Made by a program: the position numbers and the translations under genes. Under the pieces are notes generated by a model. It was given only the letters and a program-made list of their open reading frames with translations, was not told the origin of the DNA and did not search any database. From NCBI RefSeq assembly GCF_002355375.1, contig NZ_AP017312.1:1133001-1197000 (forward strand): DNA of 64,000 nucleotides, in the 5' to 3' direction. Below, in pieces: positions 57,307 to 64,000 of this stretch; within the stretch, counting starts at the first letter, position 1; each line of letters opens with the position of its first letter. Source of the DNA: Aneurinibacillus soli. GTDB lineage: Bacteria; Bacillota; Bacilli; Aneurinibacillales; Aneurinibacillaceae.

Positions 57307-59091
57307 ATGGAATTCAAACAACGAACTGTATTTTGCGGCACGCTCCGCAAATCTGATGTAGGCACAGAAGTTACACTGAACGGCTGGGTACAGAAGCGCC
57401 GTGACTTGGGCGGGGTTATTTTCGTCGATCTGCGCGATCGTACAGGTCTTGTACAGGTAGTACTAAACCCGGAATTTAATGCATCTGCACATGAAATCGG
57501 CGACAAAGTACGTACCGAATATGTAATCAGCGTCAAAGGTAAAGTAGTTGAGCGTGATGCCGAGACAGTTAACCCGAACATGCTGACAGGAGAAATCGAG
57601 GTACAGGTTGATGAGATTGAAATCATCAATGCCGCGAAAACACCGCCGTTCTTTATTGAAGACGGGGTCGAAGTAGACGAGCAAGTACGTCTGAAATACC
57701 GTTATCTTGACCTGCGTCGTCCGGAGATGTACAAAACACTGCAAATGCGTCATAAAGTAACGAAGATTATCCGCGATTACCTCGACAGCCGTGAGTTCTT
57801 GGAAGTGGAAACACCAATCCTGACGAAGAGCACGCCAGAAGGTGCGCGTGACTACCTCGTACCGAGCCGTGTGAGCCCAGGCGAATTCTTCGCCCTGCCG
57901 CAGTCGCCGCAGCTCTTCAAGCAGCTCCTTATGGTAGCAGGCTATGAGCGCTATTTCCAAATCGCGCGTTGCTTCCGTGATGAAGACTTGCGTGCAGACC
58001 GCCAGCCGGAATTCACACAGGTCGATATTGAGACATCGTTCCTCAACATGGAAGAGCTTCTATCCATGATGGAAGGCATGATGAAGCTTGTCTGCAAGGA
58101 AGTGCTTGGTGTTGAAGTGGAAACACCGTTCCAGCGTCTGACTTACGCAGATGCGATGAATCGCTATGGCTCGGATAAGCCGGACCTGCGCTTCGGTATG
58201 GAACTTGTAGACATTGGTGATATCGCAGAAAACTGCGGATTCCAGGTGTTCAGCAGTGTAATCAAAAAAGGCAATCAAGTAAAAGGCATCAACGTGAAAG
58301 GCTGCGCCCATTACTCACGTAAAGATGTAGATGAACTGATGAAATTTGCGGCTCGTTATGGTGCGAAAGGTCTTGCATGGATGGCGTTTAAAGACGACGA
58401 AATTAAAGGACCAATCGCGAAATTCTTCTCGGAAGAAGAAGTTAGCCAAATCAAAGACCGCATGCAAGTAGAAGATAACGATCTGATTCTGTTTGTTGCC
58501 GACAAAGCAAAAGTTGTCGCAGATTCCCTTGGTGCGCTTCGCCTGAAGTTTGGTAAAGAGCTCGGTCTGATTGATGAGAGCAAATTTGCCTTTGCTTGGG
58601 TTGTGGACTTCCCGCTGCTTGAATGGGATGAAGATGCGAAGCGCTATGTAGCTCTGCACCACCCGTTCACACGCCCGCGTCCAGAAGATGTGGAGCTGTT
58701 CGATAGCGAGCCAGGTCAAATTCGTGCGCAAGCGTACGACATGGTGCTCAACGGCTATGAAATCGGCGGCGGAAGCATGCGGATTTACAAGCGTGATGTA
58801 CAGGAAAAAATGTTCAAAGCACTCGGCTTCAGTCAGGAAGAAGCGCAAGAGCAATTCGGCTTCTTGCTCGACGCATTCGAATACGGCACACCGCCGCACG
58901 GTGGAATGGCATTCGGTCTCGACCGCATTGTGATGATTCTCGCTAACCGTACAAGCTTGCGTGACACCATTGCCTTCCCGAAAACAGCAAGCGCACGCGA
59001 TATTATGACCGATGCACCAGGAACAGTCGATACGAAGCAGCTAGAAGAACTCTCGATTCGTGTATCGATGCCGAAAAAAGAAACAAAATAA
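57307..59091 (+). CDS. aspS: Aspartyl-tRNA synthetase
   Basis: 594 residues: OB-fold anticodon domain (about 1-105), catalytic core with motif 2 ([16 protein letters not shown]), the bacterial GAD insertion (about 285-430), and motif 3 ([15 protein letters not shown]). Typical bacterial length. Confidence 0.96.
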   Translation: MEFKQRTVFCGTLRKSDVGTEVTLNGWVQKRRDLGGVIFVDLRDRTGLVQVVLNPEFNASAHEIGDKVRTEYVISVKGKVVERDAETVNPNMLTGEIEVQVDEIEIINAAKTPPFFIEDGVEVDEQVRLKYRYLDLRRPEMYKTLQMRHKVTKIIRDYLDSREFLEVETPILTKSTPEGARDYLVPSRVSPGEFFALPQSPQLFKQLLMVAGYERYFQIARCFRDEDLRADRQPEFTQVDIETSFLNMEELLSMMEGMMKLVCKEVLGVEVETPFQRLTYADAMNRYGSDKPDLRFGMELVDIGDIAENCGFQVFSSVIKKGNQVKGINVKGCAHYSRKDVDELMKFAARYGAKGLAWMAFKDDEIKGPIAKFFSEEEVSQIKDRMQVEDNDLILFVADKAKVVADSLGALRLKFGKELGLIDESKFAFAWVVDFPLLEWDEDAKRYVALHHPFTRPRPEDVELFDSEPGQIRAQAYDMVLNGYEIGGGSMRIYKRDVQEKMFKALGFSQEEAQEQFGFLLDAFEYGTPPHGGMAFGLDRIVMILANRTSLRDTIAFPKTASARDIMTDAPGTVDTKQLEELSIRVSMPKKETK

Positions 59092-59112
59092 AAATTGGGT
59101 CAAAGCTACCGC

Positions 59113-59141
59113 TTGAAATCGCTTTCTTTTTTGTGTAAGAT
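59113..59141 (+). promoter_or_regulatory. Promoter of the 6S RNA gene
   Basis: TTGAAA (59113-59118), 17-bp spacer, TAAGAT (59136-59141), about 8 bases before the expected RNA 5' end. Confidence 0.75.
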
Positions 59142-59148
59142 AGAAACA

Positions 59149-59345
59149 CAAACAGCATAGAGCCCTGCAATGTACGTGAATGCCCGATTGTTTTGTACCA
59201 ACAGAGTTATTACGGGAGATCGGAGTTCCGGTAAGGCACAGATGCCGCCACCAAGTAGCGGACCTGCAAGCTACCGGGTAGATTGCCCACCTGCGCGAGC
59301 AGGTTCAAAACACCGGCGCACGGCATTTTGGGGCTCTTTGCTTGC
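59149..59345 (+). ncRNA. 6S RNA (bsrA-like)
   Basis: Non-coding gap of 372 bp between aspS and tcdA, where B. subtilis encodes 6S-1 RNA in the aspS-yrvM interval. The ends close as AGAGCCC (59159-59165) with GGGGCTCT (59330-59337), and GAATGCC with GGCATT. A large central region and a hairpin ACCTGC-GCGA-GCAGGT lie inside. 6S RNA traps sigma-A RNA polymerase in stationary phase. Identification rests on position, size and closing helix, not on a covariance search. The exact 3' end is unknown. Confidence 0.75.
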
Positions 59346-59363
59346 GTAGCAATCGAACGTTCG

Positions 59364-59397
59364 GCCCGCAGACAGTCTTTGTCATGCGGGCTTTTTT
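59364..59397 (+). terminator. Terminator of the 6S RNA gene
   Basis: GCCCGCA (59364-59370) and TGCGGGC (59385-59391) then six T. Confidence 0.88.
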
Positions 59398-59463
59398 ATG
59401 TATGATTTGGATTAGGTACATAATACAAGTAGACGTATATTGATATAGACAAAGGAGAATTGT

Positions 59464-60231
59464 ATGCTGCACCAATTTTCACGAACAGAACTCGTCGTTG
59501 GACGCGAAGGACTTGAGATGTTTAAAAACAGCACGGTTGCTGTGCTTGGAGCAGGTGGTGTTGGCTCGTTTACCATGGAATCACTGGCTCGTACTGGCAT
59601 CGGCAAGCTGATTTTAGTTGATAAAGATGATGTAGATATTACGAATTGCAACCGTCAGCTTCCAGCTACGTTAGAAACAGTCGGTCAGGAGAAGGTTGAA
59701 GTCATGAAGCAGCGCATTGCGGCGATTAACCCGGAATGTGAAGTCGTAACGCTTAAAATGTTTTATAATGAAGAGACGTATGAGCAGTTGTTTGCACACA
59801 AGATTGACTATGTAGCAGATGCAATCGATACAATATCCGCTAAGCTACATTTAATTTTGCAGTGCCGTGAGCGCAACATTCCGCTTATCAGTAGCATGGG
59901 GGCGGCGAATAAGCTTGATCCGACACAGTTCCAGGTAGCCGACCTGTTCGATACGTCATACGATCCGATTGCGAAGGTGTTGCGCCGTGAATTGCGGAAG
60001 AGAGGCATTCGGAAAGGTGTAAAGGTTGTGTATTCGACAGAAGCACCGATTATGCAACGGGAAGATGTGCTGGAGCAGGTGGTGCAAAATCCAGATTCAC
60101 CGATTCGTAAAGCGACTCGCCCACCGGCAAGCGTAGCATTCGTGCCATCTGTTGCTGGATTGATCATGACAAGCGTGATTATCCGCGATATGATGGATAA
60201 AGCAGGAATTGAAGTGCGTCGCGACGATTAG
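59464..60231 (+). CDS. tcdA: tRNA threonylcarbamoyladenosine dehydratase TcdA
   Basis: E1-like enzyme that cyclises t6A37 in tRNA. It has 255 residues: nucleotide motif VLGAGGVGSFTMESLARTGIG (about 30-50), DKDDVDITNCNRQL, and the family's short C-terminal part without a transfer Cys-rich domain. AAAGGAG precedes the ATG. YrvM in B. subtilis. Confidence 0.93.
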   Translation: MLHQFSRTELVVGREGLEMFKNSTVAVLGAGGVGSFTMESLARTGIGKLILVDKDDVDITNCNRQLPATLETVGQEKVEVMKQRIAAINPECEVVTLKMFYNEETYEQLFAHKIDYVADAIDTISAKLHLILQCRERNIPLISSMGAANKLDPTQFQVADLFDTSYDPIAKVLRRELRKRGIRKGVKVVYSTEAPIMQREDVLEQVVQNPDSPIRKATRPPASVAFVPSVAGLIMTSVIIRDMMDKAGIEVRRDD

Positions 60232-60260
60232 AACGTGACAGGGTAAGGAGTGAGGGGACT

Positions 60261-61601
60261 GTGGACTTGTTCTCATATGCCCATGAGGAAGAGAAAGAGC
60301 GTGGAGTGAGTCACCGTCAGCCGCTGGCGGATCGAATGCGACCGCGTACACTTGATGAGTTTGCTGGACAAGCACATATCCTTGGAGAAGGAAAGCTCCT
60401 GCGCCGGGCGATTGAAGCCGATCAAGTATCCTCGCTTATTTTTTACGGGCCACCCGGTACAGGCAAGACAACGTTAGCACGAATCATTGCACGCACGACA
60501 AAAACCGATTTTACCGACCTGAATGCCGTGACTGCTGGGGTCGCGGACATTCGTCGTGTTGTTGAGGAAGCGAAGCAGCGGCGTGATATGTATAACCAGG
60601 GAACGACGCTGTTCGTGGATGAAATTCACCGCTTTAACAAGGGGCAGCAGGATGCGCTACTTCCGTATGTGGAAGATGGTACGATCCGGTTGATTGGAGC
60701 GACTACAGAAAATCCGTTTTTTGAAGTGAACGCAGCGCTTCTATCGCGCTCCCAGTTGTTTGGTCTGCAGGCGCTGACAGAGGAAGACTTAAGCGATGTT
60801 ATTGACCGGGTGCTGGTTGATCAAGAGCGCGGATATGGAGAGTTATCCATACAGCTTGACTCGGACGCACGTGAGCATTTGATTCATTATGCGGAAGGGG
60901 ACAGTCGCCGCCTGCTGAATGCGTTGGAACTTGCCGTGGCAACTACCCCGCGCGATAAAGATGGTGGCATTCGGATTACGCTGGACGTAGCTGTTGATTC
61001 CATTCAGCGTCGCGCGGTCCGGTATGACAAAACGGGAGATAATCATTACGATACAATCTCAGCTTATATTAAGTCGATTCGTGGCTCGGACCCGGACGCG
61101 GCACTGTACTGGCTGGCGCGTATGATTGATGCTGGAGAAGATCCGCGTTTTATTGCTCGCCGTCTGGTGATCGCGGCGTCCGAAGATGTAGGGAATGGTG
61201 ATCCACGGGCGTTGCAGGTGGCCATTTCCGCATTTCAGGCGGTAGAGCTGGTTGGGATGCCGGAAGGACGTATTCCACTGGCACAGGCGACGACGTATCT
61301 CGCGTCTGCACCGAAAAGCAACGCATCGTACACCGCGATCAATGATGCGTTGCGTACCGTACGGCAGAGCGGTCACGGTTCGGTTCCCTTGCACCTGCGT
61401 GACTCCCATTATAAAGGAGCCGAGAAACTTGGGTACGGCAAAGACTACGTATATCCGCATGATTATCCGAATGCGTATGTATCGCAGCAGTATTTGCCGG
61501 ACGGAGTACGGGCAGACTTCTATAAACCAAAAGAAATTGGTTATGAACGGCATATGAAACAGTATTTACAAACGATTCGCTCGAATACAAAAAACACATA
61601 G
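60261..61601 (+). CDS. rarA: Replication-associated recombination ATPase RarA
   Basis: AAA+ clamp-loader-like protein (MgsA) acting at stalled forks. It has 446 residues: MRPRTLDEFAGQAHILG, Walker A GPPGTGKTT (about 56), FVDEIHRFNKGQQDALLPYVEDG, sensor GATTENPFFEV, and a C-terminal tetramerisation domain (about 255-430). GTG start. Confidence 0.94.
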   Translation: MDLFSYAHEEEKERGVSHRQPLADRMRPRTLDEFAGQAHILGEGKLLRRAIEADQVSSLIFYGPPGTGKTTLARIIARTTKTDFTDLNAVTAGVADIRRVVEEAKQRRDMYNQGTTLFVDEIHRFNKGQQDALLPYVEDGTIRLIGATTENPFFEVNAALLSRSQLFGLQALTEEDLSDVIDRVLVDQERGYGELSIQLDSDAREHLIHYAEGDSRRLLNALELAVATTPRDKDGGIRITLDVAVDSIQRRAVRYDKTGDNHYDTISAYIKSIRGSDPDAALYWLARMIDAGEDPRFIARRLVIAASEDVGNGDPRALQVAISAFQAVELVGMPEGRIPLAQATTYLASAPKSNASYTAINDALRTVRQSGHGSVPLHLRDSHYKGAEKLGYGKDYVYPHDYPNAYVSQQYLPDGVRADFYKPKEIGYERHMKQYLQTIRSNTKNT

Positions 61602-61615
61602 AAGAGGGGATGTAC

Positions 61616-62035
61616 TTGAAGATTTCAACCAAAGGCCGCTATGGTCTGACGATTATGATGGAACTGGCACGCCGTTATGGGGAAGGCCAGATGTCGCTCA
61701 AATCAATCGCCCAGAAGCATGACTTATCCGAGCATTACCTGGAGCAACTCGTTGCGCCGTTGCGTAACGCCGGGCTTGTAAAAAGCATTCGTGGCGCGTA
61801 CGGTGGCTATATTTTGGCACGTACACCGGAAGAAATTACAGCCGGTGATGTGATCCGGGTGCTCGAAGGTCCGATTAGTCCGGTTGAGTTTGAGGAAGAG
61901 GAAGATCCAGCAAAACGTGATTTGTGGATGCGTATCCGAGACAGCATCAGCGACGTGCTGGATACGACCACACTGCAAGATTTGATTTCGTTCAAAGGGA
62001 ACGACAATCTCGATTCGTATATGTTTTATATTTAA
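61616..62035 (+). CDS. cymR: Rrf2-family cysteine metabolism repressor CymR
   Basis: 139 residues: winged-helix Rrf2 protein whose start MKISTKGRYGLTIMMELARR and SIAQKHDLSEHYLEQLVAPLRNAGLVKSIRGAYGGY match CymR. It has none of the three clustered cysteines of IscR, so it binds no Fe-S cluster; in Bacilli it acts with CysK as sensor. TTG 61616 is preferred, 6 bases after GAGGGG; ATG 61610 sits directly on that site. The C-terminus keeps MFYI. Confidence 0.92.
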   Translation: MKISTKGRYGLTIMMELARRYGEGQMSLKSIAQKHDLSEHYLEQLVAPLRNAGLVKSIRGAYGGYILARTPEEITAGDVIRVLEGPISPVEFEEEEDPAKRDLWMRIRDSISDVLDTTTLQDLISFKGNDNLDSYMFYI

Positions 62036-62049
62036 AAGGAGCAGGATGT

Positions 62050-63180
62050 ATGGACATGATTTATCTCGACCATTCGGCTACGACTCCGGTGCATCCAGAC
62101 GTTGTCGAAGCGATGCTACCACATTACCGGGAGCTGTACGGCAATCCATCAAGCATGCATCGGTTTGGCCAACAGGCACGCTTTGTGCTAGATGAGTCGC
62201 GTATGGCGATTGCACGTAGCCTGAATGCTACGCCGGCTGAAACCATCTTTACAGCGGGCGGTACAGAAGCGGATAATATGGCGATTTTTGGTGTGGCGGC
62301 GGCACAGGCAGAGAAAGGGAAGCATATTATTACAAGTGCGATTGAGCATCATGCGGTGCTGCATGCATGTGAGCGGCTTGCCCAGCTCGGCTATGAGATT
62401 ACATATGTGCCAGCTGATTCGTACGGTCGAATCGCCGTAGCTGATGTGGCAGCAGCGATTCGACCGGATACAGTTCTTATTACGATCATGTACGGCAACA
62501 ATGAGGTGGGCACACTTCAGCCGATTGAGGAAATTGGTCATCTGGCACGGGAGCAGGGCGTGTATTTTCATACGGATGCGGTGCAAGCCTTTGGCATTGA
62601 AGCGATTGATGTACGAGCGCTTCCGATTGATCTGCTTTCGGTATCGGCACACAAAATCAACGGACCAAAAGGCATAGGTATGCTCTACGTGAACCGTAAT
62701 GTAAAGATTGAGCCACATATATATGGGGGCAATCAGGAGAAAAAGCGCCGTGCCGGAACGGAAAATGTGCCAGGCATTGCCGGGTTTGCCCGTGCAGCAC
62801 AGCTAGCGATGGAGACGCGAGACGTGCGCCGTGCTGATTATGAAGCGTACCGTCGTGCGATGCTTGCGGTCTGGGATGAAGCGGGTATTGCGTACGTGGT
62901 GAACGGACATGTAGAAGCGTATATGCCGCATATTTTGAATGTGAGCTTTCCTGGAACGCAAACAGAAGCGATGCTCATGAATCTTGATCTTATGGGTGTC
63001 GCAGCGGCCAGTGGTTCGGCCTGCACATCCGGCTCGCTTGAGATCTCTCATGTGCTACGTGCGATGAACTTATCGGAAGAACGACTTACATCCGCGATTC
63101 GCTTTAGCTTTGGCTATGGCAATACGGTGGAGCAGGTAGAAGAAGCGGCTCGCCGCATTGTGCGCATTGTACAAAAATAA
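62050..63180 (+). CDS. iscS: Cysteine desulfurase (IscS/YrvO-type)
   Basis: PLP enzyme that supplies sulfur to MnmA or Fe-S assembly. It has 376 residues: PLP Lys in SVSAHKINGPKGIG (about 201), catalytic Cys in GSACTSGSLEISHVL (about 325). ATG 62050 with AAAGGAG 8 bases upstream. Next to cymR, consistent with sulfur control. In B. subtilis mnmA follows; here a TPR gene does. Confidence 0.93.
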   Translation: MDMIYLDHSATTPVHPDVVEAMLPHYRELYGNPSSMHRFGQQARFVLDESRMAIARSLNATPAETIFTAGGTEADNMAIFGVAAAQAEKGKHIITSAIEHHAVLHACERLAQLGYEITYVPADSYGRIAVADVAAAIRPDTVLITIMYGNNEVGTLQPIEEIGHLAREQGVYFHTDAVQAFGIEAIDVRALPIDLLSVSAHKINGPKGIGMLYVNRNVKIEPHIYGGNQEKKRRAGTENVPGIAGFARAAQLAMETRDVRRADYEAYRRAMLAVWDEAGIAYVVNGHVEAYMPHILNVSFPGTQTEAMLMNLDLMGVAAASGSACTSGSLEISHVLRAMNLSEERLTSAIRFSFGYGNTVEQVEEAARRIVRIVQK

Positions 63181-63193
63181 AGCAGGTAAATTG

Positions 63194-63223
63194 ACGCCGC
63201 ATTACTCAGGATGCGGCGTTTTC
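63194..63223 (+). terminator. Terminator after iscS
   Basis: ACGCCGCAT (63194-63202) and ATGCGGCGT (63211-63219) then TTTTCT. Confidence 0.8.
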
Positions 63224-63272
63224 TGCTATGATTTAGACATACAGGCAAGAGGATAACAAGGGGGTAGAAAAC

Positions 63273-63938
63273 GTGAAGAAAACGGCAGAAGACTACAATG
63301 ATCTTGGACTGCAGGAACTAGCACAGGGGCATTTTGAAGAAGCGCTCTCACTGTTTGAGAAATCAATTCAGACAGATGGAAGTTACGCACATCCGTACTG
63401 CAACATCGGCAACATTCTCGCAGCGACCGGACATGAAGATGATGCGGTGCGCTGGTTTACCCGTGCCATTGAACTCAATCCGCAGCTGGAGCTGGCTTAT
63501 TATGGTCTGGGCAATTCGTATTTTAATATCGGCAATTATGAATCCGCACGTGTATCGTTTGAGAAAGCAAAAGAAAAAGGCATGGATCATCATGATCTTG
63601 ACTTTATGATTGCGATGTCATACATGCAGGGCGAACAACTGGAAAAAGCGATCGCGTCATTTGAAGCGTGTCTTACTGTACAGCCAGGTGATGTGGAAGC
63701 GTACTTTAATAAAGGCATGTCGTATGCCCGCCTTGGTCATATTGAAGAAGCAAAGCAGGACTTCCTTAAGGCAATTGAACTGGCACCGGAGCATGATGAC
63801 GCACTGTACAATCTTGGGGTAGCGTATGCGTTCCTCGACAACACAGAAGAATCGAAGGCCCAGTTCGAGAAAGCACTTGCCGTCAATCCGAGTCACATTC
63901 TGGCCCAGAATGCGCTTGCTGAATTGAATAAGCAGTAG
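63273..63938 (+). CDS. TPR-repeat protein (YrrB-like)
   Basis: 221 residues built of about six tetratricopeptide repeats (motifs such as AYCNIGNILAATGHEDDAVRWFTRAIELNP and ALYNLGVAYAFLDNTEESKAQFEKALAVNP). No signal peptide or membrane helix, so a cytoplasmic protein-protein adaptor. In Bacilli a TPR protein YrrB is near mnmA and recD2. GTG start with AAGGGGGTAG upstream. The remaining 62 bases of the window show nothing clear. Confidence 0.88.
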   Translation: MKKTAEDYNDLGLQELAQGHFEEALSLFEKSIQTDGSYAHPYCNIGNILAATGHEDDAVRWFTRAIELNPQLELAYYGLGNSYFNIGNYESARVSFEKAKEKGMDHHDLDFMIAMSYMQGEQLEKAIASFEACLTVQPGDVEAYFNKGMSYARLGHIEEAKQDFLKAIELAPEHDDALYNLGVAYAFLDNTEESKAQFEKALAVNPSHILAQNALAELNKQ

Positions 63939-64000
63939 CACTGGAAGATGTGTCCGGGCATAGCTTGCTCTCGTTGTTCCATACTACAAGTACGGAAGGA

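Noticed and set aside
59149-59345. SRP RNA, tmRNA or RNase P RNA in the aspS-tcdA gap
   Set aside because: No SRP tetraloop motif, tmRNA 3' end or RNase P core seen. Position, size and closing helix fit 6S RNA better.

Overview
The window is a chromosomal segment of an endospore-forming, low- to mid-GC Gram-positive bacterium. Sporulation genes (spoIIB-like SPOR gene, spoIVFA/FB, spo0B, pheB, safA, bofC, spoIID, spoVB), Firmicute leaders (T-box, L21 leader), a cleavable L27 extension with its Prp protease, and a Bacillus subtilis-like gene order support this. Gene content and order fit the Brevibacillus/Aneurinibacillus side of the Paenibacillaceae; that placement is an inference, not a database match.

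Layout: (1) 1-5976, a type IV pilus operon (3' part of pilT, pilC, a pilin, prepilin peptidase, pilM, pilN, pilO). (2) 6052-15921, a SPOR-domain protein, maf, radC, then the shape and division cluster mreBCD-minCD-rodA followed by spoIVFA-spoIVFB, the membrane complex that cleaves pro-sigma-K. (3) 15962-20479, RNase G, the L21 leader with rplU-prp-rpmA, spo0B and obg. (4) 20480-22400, an accessory patch with two small membrane-protein genes bracketed by two inverted copies of a structured repeat. (5) 22420-27097, pheB-hom-thrC-thrB-pheA (threonine and phenylalanine synthesis). (6) 27168-34955, a CotS-like protein and SafA on the minus strand, then bofC-ruvA-ruvB-DUF2905, lipL and spoIID. (7) 35046-41985, queA-tgt-yajC, then minus-strand kimA, a TIGR04086 membrane protein and spoVB, and plus-strand comN. 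(8) 42094-51157, secD-secF, recJ-apt, relA-dtd, with four more repeat copies in the two large gaps. (9) 51203-53913, a minus-strand methyltransferase and a chemotaxis receptor. (10) 54199-63938, hemZ, T-box-hisS-aspS, 6S RNA, tcdA, rarA, cymR, iscS and a TPR protein.

Almost every gene belongs to a known family. The feature with no explanation I can name is a family of six long, imperfectly palindromic intergenic elements (five of 235-250 bp and one of 166 bp). Their arms differ strongly in sequence between copies but stay self-complementary within each copy. Several helices carry compensatory changes: CCCGCAA/TTGCGGG, TCCGCAA/TTGCGGA and CCCACAA/TTGTGGG; GCAGAC/GTCTGC, GACGAAC/GTTCGTC and GCGAAC/GTTCGC; GTACGC/GCGTAC and TTACGC/GCGTAA. 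They occur in all three large non-coding gaps as plus-then-minus pairs. One pair brackets the DedA patch, and one copy lacks the central hairpin. I regard this as the best candidate for a previously undescribed element, either a structured RNA or a non-autonomous palindromic mobile element.

Other points worth a look are a Shine-Dalgarno-sequestering hairpin between rodA and spoIVFA, an Asp-like specifier (GAC) in the T-box in front of hisS-aspS, a 5' hairpin where a c-di-AMP riboswitch would be expected before kimA, and a 117-bp higher-order repeat in safA.
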